A DNA stretch of 64,000 nucleotides from Skermanella stibiiresistens SB22 (GTDB taxonomy: Bacteria; Pseudomonadota; Alphaproteobacteria; Azospirillales; Azospirillaceae), in the NCBI RefSeq assembly GCF_000576635.1, contig NZ_AVFL01000007.1, forward strand, positions 186,001-250,000, written 5' to 3'. How positions within the stretch are numbered: the stretch's first letter is position 1; each line of letters begins with the position of its first letter. This document shows, in pieces, positions 54,825-63,711 of the stretch. A program made the translations under genes and the position numbers. The notes beneath the pieces are model-generated. The model had not been told where the DNA came from and did no database searches. It saw only the letters and a list, made by a program, of their open reading frames with translations.

Positions 54825-56270
54825 ATGCAGAGCACCAGTCACGCGTTCAAGGACAATGCCCACGGCGCCCTGGCGGACGACCGCCTTCAGAAGGCGCTGG
54901 GCAAGATGAAGGTCGGCTTCCAGGACAAGCGGACGCGGGCCGTCGCCCGCCTGCCCGAATTCGACCAGTTGCGTGATCAGTCCCGCGACATCAAGAACCA
55001 TGTCCTGGAGCACCTGGACCTCTATCTGGAGCGGTTCGAGGACAAGGTCATCGAGCGGGGTGGCAAGGTCCACTGGTGCCGGACCCCAGGCGAGGCGCGC
55101 GACGCGATCCTGGGGATCTGCCGCTCGGTCGACGCCAAGATCGTCACCAAGGGCAAGTCGATGATCGCGGAGGAGATCGAGATCAACGATCACCTCGAGA
55201 AGAACGGACTGGAGCCGGTCGAGACCGACCTTGGCGAGTACATCATCCAGCTTCGGAAGGAAGCGCCCAGCCACATCATCGCGCCGGCCGTCCACCTCAA
55301 CAAGGAGGATGTCGCCGAGACCTTCATGAAGATCCACACGACGCTGGACCCCAAGCGGTCGCTGGAGGAGCCCAGGGCGCTGGTCAACGAGGCGCGCGAG
55401 ATGCTGCGCCAGAAGTTCCTGGCCGCCGATGTCGGGATCACCGGGGCCAACTTCCTGATCGCCGAGACTGGTTCGACCGTGATCGTCACCAACGAGGGCA
55501 ACGGCGACCTGACGCAGACGCTGCCCAAGGTCCACATCGTCCTGGCCAGCCTGGAGAAGATCGTCCCAACGCTGGAGGACGCCTCGACCATCCTCCGCGT
55601 CCTGGCGCGCTCCGCCACCGGCCAGGAGTTCTCGTCCTACACCACCTTCTCGACCGGCCCGCGCCGGCCGGAGGACCTGGACGGGCCGGAACAGTTCCAT
55701 GTCGTGCTGCTCGACAACGGTCGCACCGGCATGTTGGGCACCGAGTTCCAGGAAATGCTGCGCTGCATCCGCTGCGGCGCCTGCATGAACCACTGCCCCG
55801 TCTATGGCGCCGTGGGCGGCCACGCCTATGGCTGGGTCTATCCGGGACCGATGGGCTCCGTCCTGACGCCGAGCCTGATCGGCGTCCAGGAGGCGGGACA
55901 CCTGCCCAACGCCTCGACCTTCTGCGGCAAATGCGAGAGCGTCTGCCCGATGCGGATTCCCCTGCCCAAGATGATGCGGCACTGGCGCGAGCGCGAGTAC
56001 CAGAACAAGATGTCGCCGCAGGCCTTCCGCAACGGCTTGAGCGTCTGGGCTTGGTTCGCCAAGCGGCCCAAGCTCTACCGTCTGGCGTCGAAGCTGGCGA
56101 TGGGCGTGCTCGGCGGCTTGGGCCGCCGCAAGGGCCGCTTCCGGTCGCTGCCGCTGGCGGGTGGCTGGACCGGAGGGCGCGACATGCCGGCGCCCGAGGG
56201 CAAGACTTTCCACCAACTCTGGGCCGAACGCCAGGCCAATTCATCCTCCCCCGGGAAGAAGGCGGCCTGA
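54825..56270 (+). CDS. lutB: Lactate utilisation iron-sulfur protein LutB
   Basis: A 481-residue protein: a large LUD-type N-terminal domain followed by two [4Fe-4S] motifs, CIRCGACMNHCP and CGKCESVCP. It passes electrons from lactate. The ATG at 54825 (MQSTSHAFKD) is the family-like start. It is 74 bases after lutA and three bases before lutC. Confidence 0.92.
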   Translation: MQSTSHAFKDNAHGALADDRLQKALGKMKVGFQDKRTRAVARLPEFDQLRDQSRDIKNHVLEHLDLYLERFEDKVIERGGKVHWCRTPGEARDAILGICRSVDAKIVTKGKSMIAEEIEINDHLEKNGLEPVETDLGEYIIQLRKEAPSHIIAPAVHLNKEDVAETFMKIHTTLDPKRSLEEPRALVNEAREMLRQKFLAADVGITGANFLIAETGSTVIVTNEGNGDLTQTLPKVHIVLASLEKIVPTLEDASTILRVLARSATGQEFSSYTTFSTGPRRPEDLDGPEQFHVVLLDNGRTGMLGTEFQEMLRCIRCGACMNHCPVYGAVGGHAYGWVYPGPMGSVLTPSLIGVQEAGHLPNASTFCGKCESVCPMRIPLPKMMRHWREREYQNKMSPQAFRNGLSVWAWFAKRPKLYRLASKLAMGVLGGLGRRKGRFRSLPLAGGWTGGRDMPAPEGKTFHQLWAERQANSSSPGKKAA

Positions 56271-56273
56271 ACC

Positions 56274-56954
56274 ATGTCGGAAGCCCGTACACAGATCCTC
56301 AGCGGAATCCGGCGTTCGTTGAAGCGCGATGGCGCCAGCCCCGAGATGACCGCCGTCGTGGACGACCGCCTGCGGGGTCACCAGCGCAATCTGGTGCCCC
56401 AGCGCTCTGCCCTGTCCGCCTCGGACAAGGTGGACCTGTTCGTCTCCATGGTGACCGAGGTCGCCGGCACGGTGGACCGGCTGCCGAACCTGTCACGGGT
56501 GCCGCACGCCGTCGCCGACTATCTGGCCAGCCAGAACCTGCCGGCGGAGGTCAAGGTGGCGCCCGATCCCCGGCTGGAAGCCGTACCGTGGGATAAGCGC
56601 CCAACCCTGACCGTCACGCGCGGCCGCGCCGAGGACCGCGACCTGACCAGCGTGACGGCCGCCTTCGCCGGCATCGCCGAGACCGGCACCCTGATGATGC
56701 TGTCGGGTCCCGAGCATCCAACCACGCTCAACATGATGCCCGACACCCATATCGTCGTGCTGCGCGCCGACCAGATCGTCGGGAGCTATGAGGATGGCTG
56801 GGACGCGGTGCGTGGCCGGAACAAGGACATGCCGCGCACGGTCAACTTCATCACGGGGCCGTCCCGCACGGGCGATATCGAGCAGACGCTCCAGCTCGGC
56901 GCCCACGGTCCCCGCCGTCTCCACATCCTGCTGATCGACGGCGCCGGCGTCTGA
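56274..56954 (+). CDS. lutC: Lactate utilisation protein LutC
   Basis: A 226-residue LUD-domain protein, the third subunit of the LutABC system. The signature VTAAFAGIAETGTLMMLSGPEHPTTLNMMP (ends VTAAFA and LNMMP) is visible in its centre. It starts three bases after lutB. It is followed after 31 bases by an unrelated Smr gene. Confidence 0.92.
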   Translation: MSEARTQILSGIRRSLKRDGASPEMTAVVDDRLRGHQRNLVPQRSALSASDKVDLFVSMVTEVAGTVDRLPNLSRVPHAVADYLASQNLPAEVKVAPDPRLEAVPWDKRPTLTVTRGRAEDRDLTSVTAAFAGIAETGTLMMLSGPEHPTTLNMMPDTHIVVLRADQIVGSYEDGWDAVRGRNKDMPRTVNFITGPSRTGDIEQTLQLGAHGPRRLHILLIDGAGV

Positions 56955-56985
56955 GGACGCTGGCGGCGGGTGACCCGGAGTTTCC

Positions 56986-57570
56986 ATGACCAGGATAGCA
57001 CCCCGTCGCCGCCGGCCGGTCACATCCGACGAACATACCCTGTGGCGTCTCGCGATGCGCCAGACCGACCCTCTGCCCGGCCGCGAGATCGCGGAACCGG
57101 CTTTGCCGCCAATGACAATGGCCGACGCGCTGCCGCTGGACAGCCAAGGCATCATGCCGCTGGATGGTGACCGGCTCGACTTCAAGCCCCAAGCGGTCAC
57201 CGGCCACCGATCCCGCCTGCCCTCCCTCGATCCCACGGCGTCACCGGGATTGGACCGCAGGACGGACGACCGCCTGCGCCGTGGCCGGCTTGGCATCCAG
57301 GGCCGGATCGACCTGCACGGCATGACCCAGTCGCAGGCCCACGCGGCGCTCAACTCCTTCATCCTGCGTGGTTGGCACGAGCAGCGCCGGATGGTGCTGG
57401 TGATCACCGGCAAGGGTTCGGGCGGCCAGGGTGCGGGCATCCTGCGCCAAGTGGTGCCGCGCTGGCTCAACGAGTCGCCGCTCCGTCCCCTCGTGCTCGC
57501 CATCCAGCGCGCCCAGCCCAAGGACGGCGGCGATGGCGCGCTCTATGTCCTGTTGAAAAAACGGCGTTGA
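56986..57570 (+). CDS. Smr-domain protein
   Basis: A 194-residue protein with a C-terminal Smr domain, a nicking endonuclease-like fold. The motifs are GRIDLHGMTQSQAH and TGKGSGGQGAGILRQ. The first 95 residues are Arg/Pro-rich and disordered. Small Smr proteins act on RNA or stalled ribosomes or in DNA metabolism. It normally follows mltA in alphaproteobacteria; here the lut genes lie between. Confidence 0.9.
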   Translation: MTRIAPRRRRPVTSDEHTLWRLAMRQTDPLPGREIAEPALPPMTMADALPLDSQGIMPLDGDRLDFKPQAVTGHRSRLPSLDPTASPGLDRRTDDRLRRGRLGIQGRIDLHGMTQSQAHAALNSFILRGWHEQRRMVLVITGKGSGGQGAGILRQVVPRWLNESPLRPLVLAIQRAQPKDGGDGALYVLLKKRR

Positions 57571-57573
57571 TCC

Positions 57574-57924
57574 TTGACTCCCTTTGGTGCCCATATCCGT
57601 GAGCTGCGGGCGAAGCGCGGCGTCACCCTGAAGCAGATGGCCGACGAACTCGAGGTGTCCTCGGCCTACCTATCGGCGCTGGAACACGGCAAGCGGGGCC
57701 AGCCCTCGATCATGCTGGTCCGGCAGATCTGCGCCTATTTCCAGATCTTCTGGGACGAGGCGGAAGCCCTGGAGCGCTTGGCCGAGATGAGCCATCCGCG
57801 CATCGTGGTCGACACCTCCGGCCTCACGCCCAAGGCGACGCTGGTGGCGAACCTGCTGGCCGACCGCATCCGGTCGCTCGACGAGCCGACCATCGATCGG
57901 TTGCTCGATGTCCTCAACCGGTGA
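57574..57924 (+). CDS. XRE-family helix-turn-helix regulator
   Basis: A 116-residue regulator. The XRE helix-turn-helix is at about residues 6-62 (MADELEVSSAYLSALEHGKR). It starts with TTG four bases after the Smr stop, so the two genes are likely cotranscribed. The target is unknown. Confidence 0.87.
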   Translation: MTPFGAHIRELRAKRGVTLKQMADELEVSSAYLSALEHGKRGQPSIMLVRQICAYFQIFWDEAEALERLAEMSHPRIVVDTSGLTPKATLVANLLADRIRSLDEPTIDRLLDVLNR

Positions 57925-58018
57925 GTTTTTCGTCCGGCTCCGGAAGCGTCATACCGGGGTGTTTGGCACCCATGGCATCATCGCCGTGTTTCAGGATCTT
58001 GGAATGAGGGAGGCGACG

Positions 58019-58438
58019 ATGGTCCGTTCGGTGGTGCTGTTGGCGCTGGGATCCGCCGTTTTGGCGGGATGCGCGAACCCACGCAGCGAGGCGGCGGCCC
58101 AGGCGAACACCGCGCTGGTCGGGATGCCGAAGGAGCTGCTGTATTCCTGTGCCGGGGTTCCCGACAACAGCCAGCAAGTCGGCGACGTCGAGCGCCTGAC
58201 CTATGTCCGGGGTATGACGGTCACCCATGTCGAGAACGACGATGATGACTTCGTCATCGGTGGCCGGCGGTTCTTCCGCCCGCGGACAACCGTTCACCGC
58301 CAGGACTTTCAGTGCGAGGCGACCTTCACCGTCCGGGATGGTGTGGTCGAAAGCCTGGACTACAACCAGGGTCGCGATTTGGAGTCCTGCGGCACCATCG
58401 TGCAGACCTGCATGGCCGTGATCCCCGCACCGCGCTGA
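58019..58438 (+). CDS. Small lipoprotein, function unknown
   Basis: A 139-residue protein with a lipobox AVLAGC (Cys at about 16). It has a SmpA/OmlA-like feel (LVGMPKELLYSCAGVPDN, then DYNQGRDLESCGTI) with several cysteines. GGGAGGCG stands before the ATG at 58019; an ATG at 58004 is possible. It converges with the quinone oxidoreductase gene. Confidence 0.72.
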   Translation: MVRSVVLLALGSAVLAGCANPRSEAAAQANTALVGMPKELLYSCAGVPDNSQQVGDVERLTYVRGMTVTHVENDDDDFVIGGRRFFRPRTTVHRQDFQCEATFTVRDGVVESLDYNQGRDLESCGTIVQTCMAVIPAPR

Positions 58439-58451
58439 GGGACACGAACAA

Positions 58452-58491
58452 CAAAAAAGGGCGCCGCTCCCGAGGGAGTGCGGCGCCCTTC
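58452..58491. terminator. Intrinsic terminator downstream of the small lipoprotein gene
   Basis: AAAAAAGGGCGCCGC and GCGGCGCCCTT form a long G/C-rich stem with a short loop, between two convergent genes. The A-run on the left and TT on the right make it usable in the minus-strand direction too. Confidence 0.75.
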
Positions 58492-58493
58492 CT

Positions 58494-58509
58494 TGTTTCA
58501 CGTGAAACG
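58494..58509. other. parS: parS, ParB-binding centromere site
   Basis: TGTTTCACGTGAAACG matches the conserved parS 16-mer (TGTTTCACGTGAAACA) at 15 of 16 positions; the inner 14 bases (58495-58508) are a perfect palindrome. It lies between convergent genes about 16 kb from the putative oriC and 5 kb from mnmE, the gene that usually precedes the parAB region. This is where ParB would load to segregate the origin. Confidence 0.88.
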
Positions 58510-59484
58510 TCAGGGAAGCAGGACGGTCGATCCCGTGGTGGCTCGGGCATGCAGAGCCCGATGGGCATCGGCGGCGTCCTTCAACGCGAAGATCTGCCGC
58601 ACATCGATCTTGACGTCGCCGCTGTGGACGACATCGAACAGATCGGCGGCGCTTGTCATCAGGTCATCACGCTTCGCCGTATAGACGAACAGTGTCGGAC
58701 GGGTGACGTAGATCGAACCCTTTGCGGCCAGGATGCCAAGATCGACCGGCGGGACCGATCCGGATGACTGCCCGAACAATACCATCAGCCCACGTGGCCT
58801 CAGGCAATCCAGGCTGTTCATGAAGGTGTCTTTCCCAACCGAATCATAGACGACGGGAACGCCGGCGCCGTCGGTGATCTCCTTGACCCGCTCGACGAAG
58901 TTCTCGCGGGTATAGACGATGGGATGGGTGCAGCCGTGCTCCCGCGCCAGCTCAGCCTTCTCATCCGATCCGACGGTGCCGATCACGGTGGCGCCGAGCT
59001 TCCGCGCCCATTGGCACAGGATCAGGCCGACACCGCCGGCGGCGGCGTGGATCAGGATCGTCTCGCCCGGCTGGACGGGATGGCACGACCGCAGCAGGAA
59101 CTGGGCGGTCATGCCCTGCAGCATCATGGCGGCGGCCTGCTTGTCGTCGATCCAACTTGGCAGCGGAACCAAGCGGTCGGCCGGCATCAGCCGGACCTCG
59201 GCATAGGCGCCGACCGGACCACCGGCATAAGCGACCCGGTCACCGATCTGCAGGCTGACACCCGGTCCGACGGCTTCGACCACGCCCGCCCCTTCCAGAC
59301 CCGGAATGGCCGGCATGCTGGGAAGCGGATACAGGCCGGTGCGGTGATAGGTGTCGATGAAGTTGAGACCGATCGCCGTCTGCCGGAGCCTGACCTGACC
59401 CGGTCCCGGATCACCGACCTCGATCTCCTCCCAGGTCAGGACCTCCGGTCCGCCGGGCTGATGAAAGCGAATGGCGTGAACCAT
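58510..59484 (-). CDS. Zinc-independent quinone oxidoreductase
   Basis: A 324-residue medium-chain reductase of the QOR type that reduces quinones with NADPH. The Rossmann loop HAAAGGVGLILCQWA and the start MVHAIRFHQPGGPEVL are typical. It lacks the catalytic zinc ligands of alcohol dehydrogenases. It ends 1 base from the parS site. Confidence 0.92.
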   Translation of the reverse strand: MVHAIRFHQPGGPEVLTWEEIEVGDPGPGQVRLRQTAIGLNFIDTYHRTGLYPLPSMPAIPGLEGAGVVEAVGPGVSLQIGDRVAYAGGPVGAYAEVRLMPADRLVPLPSWIDDKQAAAMMLQGMTAQFLLRSCHPVQPGETILIHAAAGGVGLILCQWARKLGATVIGTVGSDEKAELAREHGCTHPIVYTRENFVERVKEITDGAGVPVVYDSVGKDTFMNSLDCLRPRGLMVLFGQSSGSVPPVDLGILAAKGSIYVTRPTLFVYTAKRDDLMTSAADLFDVVHSGDVKIDVRQIFALKDAADAHRALHARATTGSTVLLP

Positions 59485-59554
59485 GGATTCCCGTCTCCTC
59501 GAATTTCGGTTTTTATCGTTGTCGCTTAACTCTTGGGCCCGTAGGGCGGTCCCG

Positions 59555-60253
59555 TCAGGCGGTGAGGTGTTCCTTCAGGAAGTCCGCCGTCCGCTGATTC
59601 GCCAGATCGGCCGACGCCTTGTCGAAGTGGGCGCCGCCGACGCGGGCGAAAGCGTGGTCGCAACCAGGATAGGTATGGGCCGTAACCCGCGTCACCTTGG
59701 AGAAGGCTTCCAGGATCTGCTGCTGGGCCAGCGGCGGGACAAACTGGTCCTTCTCGGCGATGTGCGCCAGATAAGGCCGCGTGATGGCGCTCGCCTCGTC
59801 CAGGTTCTTCTCGATACCGACGCCGTAATAGGACACCGAGCAATCGGCGTTGGAGCGGGTCGCCATCAGGTAGGCGAGCTTGCCGCCCAGGCAGAATCCC
59901 ATCGTTCCGACCATGCCGGTGCAGCCCTCGGTGTCGCGCAGCACACCCAACCCCGCGATCAGGTCGTCGACGCCCTTGACCTCGCTGAAGCCCTTGTACA
60001 GCTCGAACGCCTTGGCCCATTCGGCATCGGTCTTGTCGGTGATCTGTATGCCGGGCTCTTGGCGCCAGAACAAGTCGGGGCATAGGGCGAAGTAGCCCTG
60101 CGCGGCCAAGTCGTCGCAGATCTCGCGCATGACTTGATTGACGCCGAAGATCTCCTGGATCACGACGACGCCCGGGCCCGTCCCCGAGGCGGGTTTCGCC
60201 AGATATCCGGTGAAGGTCCCGCCGTCGGCCGCGTTGATGGTAACGTCGGTCAT
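59555..60253 (-). CDS. Dienelactone hydrolase family protein
   Basis: A 232-residue alpha/beta hydrolase. The nucleophile is Cys in GFCLGGKLAY, the His is in GCDHAFAR and the Asp is in AEKDQF, the DLH triad. DLH opens dienelactone in chloroaromatic catabolism, but most family members have other or unknown esters as substrate. It is 71 bases downstream of nothing obvious and stands alone. Confidence 0.9.
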   Translation of the reverse strand: MTDVTINAADGGTFTGYLAKPASGTGPGVVVIQEIFGVNQVMREICDDLAAQGYFALCPDLFWRQEPGIQITDKTDAEWAKAFELYKGFSEVKGVDDLIAGLGVLRDTEGCTGMVGTMGFCLGGKLAYLMATRSNADCSVSYYGVGIEKNLDEASAITRPYLAHIAEKDQFVPPLAQQQILEAFSKVTRVTAHTYPGCDHAFARVGGAHFDKASADLANQRTADFLKEHLTA

Positions 60254-60373
60254 TTCGCCCCTCTCATATTTGATTAGATGTCTCTCGGCTCGGCGCCGAT
60301 GTTCGGACCGTCCAGGCGGAGAACGATATAGACGCGATGGCGCCTTGTCACGGGGCCGAATCGGGACGTGGTT

Positions 60374-60838
60374 TCAGGGGGTTGGAACCAGGACCAGCCG
60401 CCGTTCCAGATCGAGCAGCCAGTCCTTGGTGGTTAGGCCACCAAACCCTGAATAGCCCCCCTTCCCCGTTCCCGCGACCACCCGATGGCACGGGATGACG
60501 ATCGGAAGGGGATTTCGACCACAGGCCCCGCCCACCGCGCGCGGTGCCGAATCAACCTGACGGGCGAGGTCGCCATAGGTGGCGGTCCGACCGCAAGGGA
60601 TCTCCAGCATAGCCGCCCAAACCCGTTTCTGGAACGGCGTGCCTGCCGGCGACATCGGCAGGTCGAAGGTGGCGCGTTGACCGTCGAAATACTGCCGAAG
60701 CTGGCGCGCCGCCTCGTCCAGCACCGCGTCATTGTCCGACGCCGCCCCGGCGGTTCGCCAATCCAGCGCGGTCAGGACACCCGCCGTGCTGGTCAATGTC
60801 AGGGGGCCAAGCGGACTCTCCACAGTCAATCGTGCCAT
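60374..60838 (-). CDS. ogt: Methylated-DNA-protein-cysteine methyltransferase
   Basis: A 154-residue suicide DNA-repair protein that takes methyl from O6-methylguanine. The acceptor Cys is in IVIPCHRVVAG, and the helix-turn-helix TATYGDLARQVDSAPRAVG precedes it. It starts five bases before the stop of the DUF255 protein gene on the same strand. Confidence 0.95.
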   Translation of the reverse strand: MARLTVESPLGPLTLTSTAGVLTALDWRTAGAASDNDAVLDEAARQLRQYFDGQRATFDLPMSPAGTPFQKRVWAAMLEIPCGRTATYGDLARQVDSAPRAVGGACGRNPLPIVIPCHRVVAGTGKGGYSGFGGLTTKDWLLDLERRLVLVPTP

Positions 60839-60842
60839 GGCA

Positions 60843-62879
60843 TCATTTCCTCGTCAGGTTGACCTTGAGGTCGGCGGCATCGGTGATCGGGGCCGAGCAG
60901 GTCATGTTGGCGCAAACATAGGCCGTCGCCTTGCCGGCCACCATCCCCTTGCCGAAAGCCGGATGGCCTTCGGGTAGCTCCGCGTCCGGTGTCAGCAGGG
61001 TCATCACCAAGCTGGGCGATGAAGTCGCGCGGACGGTGTCGAGCATCGCTTCCGTGTCGGCTGCACCCTTCCCGCCGACCACCACCAGCTGTATCGCGGT
61101 GTGCAGCAGTTCGGTGTTGTTCAGCAGGGTCGACAGCGGAAAGAAGTTGCGCGTCAGCTCGCCCGAGAATGCGTGGATCAGCGCCTCTGCCTTCTGGTGG
61201 AAACGCTCCTCTCGCGTCACGTGAAACAGCCGGCCGAGCACGCCGACCATGGTGCCGTTGCCAGCGGGCACCGCGTTGTCATGGGCGGTCTTGGTCCGGA
61301 CGATCAACCGCTCGGCGTCGTCGGCGGTGAAGAAATAGCCGCCCTTGTCGGCGTCCCAATAATGCCGGTCCAGCGTCTCGACCCACCGCTTGGCCTGATC
61401 GAGATAACGGAGTTCGCCCGTCACCTCGTAGAGCGCGATGGCGCCCTTGGCCATGTTGGCGTGGTCGTCGAGCGATGCCGGATTCTTCAACTGACCGCGC
61501 CGCCAAGTGTGGAACAGCCTGCCGTCACGGATCATGGTCCCGGTGACGAAGTCGAACGCCGCCGAGGCCGCCGTGATCCAATCGGGCTTGCGGAAGACCA
61601 AGCCGGACCGCGCCAGCGCCGCGATCATCAGCCCGTTCCAGTCGGCCAACACCTTGTCGTCCCAGCCGGGATGGACGCGCCGCTCGCGTGTCTGCCACAG
61701 GATCGCGCGCATCCGGGCGAGGCTCGCCTCGTGGTCCTCGTCACCCAGGTCCGGCTTGTCGGTCCGGTTCAGGATGTTCGATCCTTCCCAGTTGCCGGGA
61801 CCGGTGACGTCGTAGGCGTCCTTGAAGGTGGCGGCGTCGGGGCCGAGGATGGCGTCGATCTCCTCCTCCGACCAGACGTAGAAGCGTCCCTCCTCGCCCT
61901 CGCTGTCGGCGTCCAGCGTGCTGGCGAAGCCCGCCACCTTGCCGCCCTGGCCGTCATCGGCCAGCATCTCGCGCCGCACCCAGTCGACGGTTTCCTGGAC
62001 GCGGATCTTGAACAGCGGCTCGCCCGTCTCCTGCCAGACCAGCGTCAGCAGGTCGATCAGCTGGGCATTGTCGTAGAGCATCTTCTCGAAGTGGGGCGCC
62101 AGCCATTTGTCATCGGTGGAATAGCGGGCGAAGCCGCCGCCCAGGTGATCATAGATGCCGCCCTGCGACATGCGGGCGAGCGTGTTTGTCACGGCGATCT
62201 TGAAGGGCTCCCTGCTGGTCCGCTTCCAAGCGTGCCAGAGCAGCGTGAACAGCGACGTCTGCGGGAACTTGGGCGCCGAGCCGATGCCGCCGTGGAACGG
62301 ATCGACCTCGCGGACCAGCCGCTCGGCCACCTGGTCGAACACGCCGGGCAGGATGGCACCACCGCCGTGGTTCTCCGCCAGCTTGTCCAGCGACTCACCC
62401 AAGGCGGTGACGTTGCGGGTCACCTTCTCCGGCTCTTCCCGGAACGTCGCGGAGACGCCCCGCAGCACATCGGGAAAGCCTGGCCTGCCATAACGCGTGG
62501 CGGGAGGGAAATAGGTCCCGCCCCAGAACGGTTGGCCATCGGGCGTCAGGAACATGGTCAATGGCCAGCCGCCGGATTGGCCAAGCAGCGAGAGCGCCGA
62601 CTGGTAGATGGTGTCCAGGTCGGGCCGCTCCTCCCGATCGACCTTGATGTTGACGAACAACTCGTTCATCAGCCCGGCGATCTCGGGGTTCTCGAAGCTC
62701 TCATGGGCCATCACATGGCACCAGTGGCAAGCGGCGTAACCGACCGACAGCAGGATCGGCTTGCCCTCGCTTCGCGCGCGCTCGAAGGCCTCGTCGCCCC
62801 AGGGCATCCAGTGGACGGGGTTGTCCTTGTGCTGAAGCAGGTAGGGGCTGGTCTCGTGCCCAAGCATGTTTGAGGACAT
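60843..62879 (-). CDS. Thioredoxin-domain protein of DUF255 (YyaL/SSP411) family
   Basis: A 678-residue protein with an N-terminal thioredoxin-like domain (DUF255), active-site Cys51 and Cys54 in [13 protein letters not shown], and a C-terminal six-hairpin glycosidase-like barrel (about 260-600). Homologues such as YyaL and human SPATA20 are of unclear function. The ATG at 62879 ([20 protein letters not shown]) matches the family start. The ogt gene follows. Confidence 0.92.
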   Translation of the reverse strand: MSSNMLGHETSPYLLQHKDNPVHWMPWGDEAFERARSEGKPILLSVGYAACHWCHVMAHESFENPEIAGLMNELFVNIKVDREERPDLDTIYQSALSLLGQSGGWPLTMFLTPDGQPFWGGTYFPPATRYGRPGFPDVLRGVSATFREEPEKVTRNVTALGESLDKLAENHGGGAILPGVFDQVAERLVREVDPFHGGIGSAPKFPQTSLFTLLWHAWKRTSREPFKIAVTNTLARMSQGGIYDHLGGGFARYSTDDKWLAPHFEKMLYDNAQLIDLLTLVWQETGEPLFKIRVQETVDWVRREMLADDGQGGKVAGFASTLDADSEGEEGRFYVWSEEEIDAILGPDAATFKDAYDVTGPGNWEGSNILNRTDKPDLGDEDHEASLARMRAILWQTRERRVHPGWDDKVLADWNGLMIAALARSGLVFRKPDWITAASAAFDFVTGTMIRDGRLFHTWRRGQLKNPASLDDHANMAKGAIALYEVTGELRYLDQAKRWVETLDRHYWDADKGGYFFTADDAERLIVRTKTAHDNAVPAGNGTMVGVLGRLFHVTREERFHQKAEALIHAFSGELTRNFFPLSTLLNNTELLHTAIQLVVVGGKGAADTEAMLDTVRATSSPSLVMTLLTPDAELPEGHPAFGKGMVAGKATAYVCANMTCSAPITDAADLKVNLTRK

Positions 62880-62948
62880 TGTGCTCGCCTTTATCCAAGA
62901 GGGTCGCCGCAGCCGCTTTCGCGGTGCGGCGGATAACGGGTGCTGTCG

Positions 62949-62976
62949 TTGCGCTCGCACATCCTATCTGTATAGT
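62949..62976 (+). promoter_or_regulatory. Candidate promoter of the DUF6489-like gene
   Basis: TTGCGC (62949-62954) and TATAGT (62971-62976) are 16 bases apart. The gene starts about 110 bases downstream, so there is a moderate leader containing GC-rich inverted segments. Confidence 0.4.
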
Positions 62977-63087
62977 GAAGCGCGCTGGCGAGTGCGCTCA
63001 ACCCCAATCTGCGTGGGGCCAACCCCAAAGCGGCCGCTCCGCCGGGGGCCACACTCCCCACCGGGACCAACCTCAGAGGCCCTGAGC

Positions 63088-63339
63088 ATGAAGATCACCG
63101 TCAACATCGATTGCACCCCGGAAGAAGCCAGGCATTTCTTTGGATTGCCTGACGTCAAGCCGATGCAGGACGCCTTGATGCAACAGATCCAGGACCGCAT
63201 GAGTGCCAATCTCCAGGCCATGGATCCGGAATCCATGGTGAAGACCTGGCTGCCGGCCGGACTGCAGGGATTCGAGCAGATGCAGAAGATTTTCTGGACC
63301 CAGATGAATAACGCCATGGGCAAGGATGGAAAGAAGTGA
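63088..63339 (+). CDS. DUF6489-like small protein
   Basis: An 83-residue protein, MKITVNIDCTPEEARHFFGL at the start, with a helical rest (FEQMQKIFWTQMNNAM). It resembles the DUF6489 family that is widespread beside mnmE in alphaproteobacteria. Its function is unknown. It overlaps the next gene by four bases (GTGA). Confidence 0.8.
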   Translation: MKITVNIDCTPEEARHFFGLPDVKPMQDALMQQIQDRMSANLQAMDPESMVKTWLPAGLQGFEQMQKIFWTQMNNAMGKDGKK

Positions 63340-63707
63340 GTGATCCGAAACTCGTCTACAGCAGTCATGTCTTCTGCTGCACGAACCTACGTCCCGAAGG
63401 CCATCGGCGGGGCTCCTGTGCCGCCCGGGGATCGGAGAAGCTGCGGAACTACATGAAGGCCCGCGCCAAGGAACTTGGTCTCGAACCCAATGTGCGGATC
63501 AATTCGGCCGGCTGCCTGGAACGCTGCGAATTGGGTCCGGCGCTGGTGATATATCCCGAGGGCGTTTGGTACACCTATCAGACCCAGGAGGACATCGACG
63601 AGATCCTCCAGACCCACGTGGTCGAGGGTGACCGGGTCGAGCGGCTGATGCTGGCTCCCGACCAGACGGAACCCCGTCCCACCACCACCGCCTCCTCCCC
63701 AGCCTGA
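63336..63707 (+). CDS. Thioredoxin-like [2Fe-2S] ferredoxin domain protein
   Basis: A 123-residue protein with the thioredoxin-like 2Fe-2S fold: cysteines at about 14/15, 28, 60 and 64 (FCCTNLRPEGHRRGSC, then NSAGCLERCELGP). It may carry electrons for tRNA modification or another path. The GTG at 63336 overlaps the upstream stop, so the two are translated together. mnmE follows four bases after the stop. Confidence 0.88.
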   Translation: MSDPKLVYSSHVFCCTNLRPEGHRRGSCAARGSEKLRNYMKARAKELGLEPNVRINSAGCLERCELGPALVIYPEGVWYTYQTQEDIDEILQTHVVEGDRVERLMLAPDQTEPRPTTTASSPA

Positions 63708-63711
63708 TCCC

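Noticed and set aside
61101-62873. A 590-codon plus-strand frame opposite the DUF255 gene
   Set aside because: Shadow of a well-conserved gene, with no recognisable domain.
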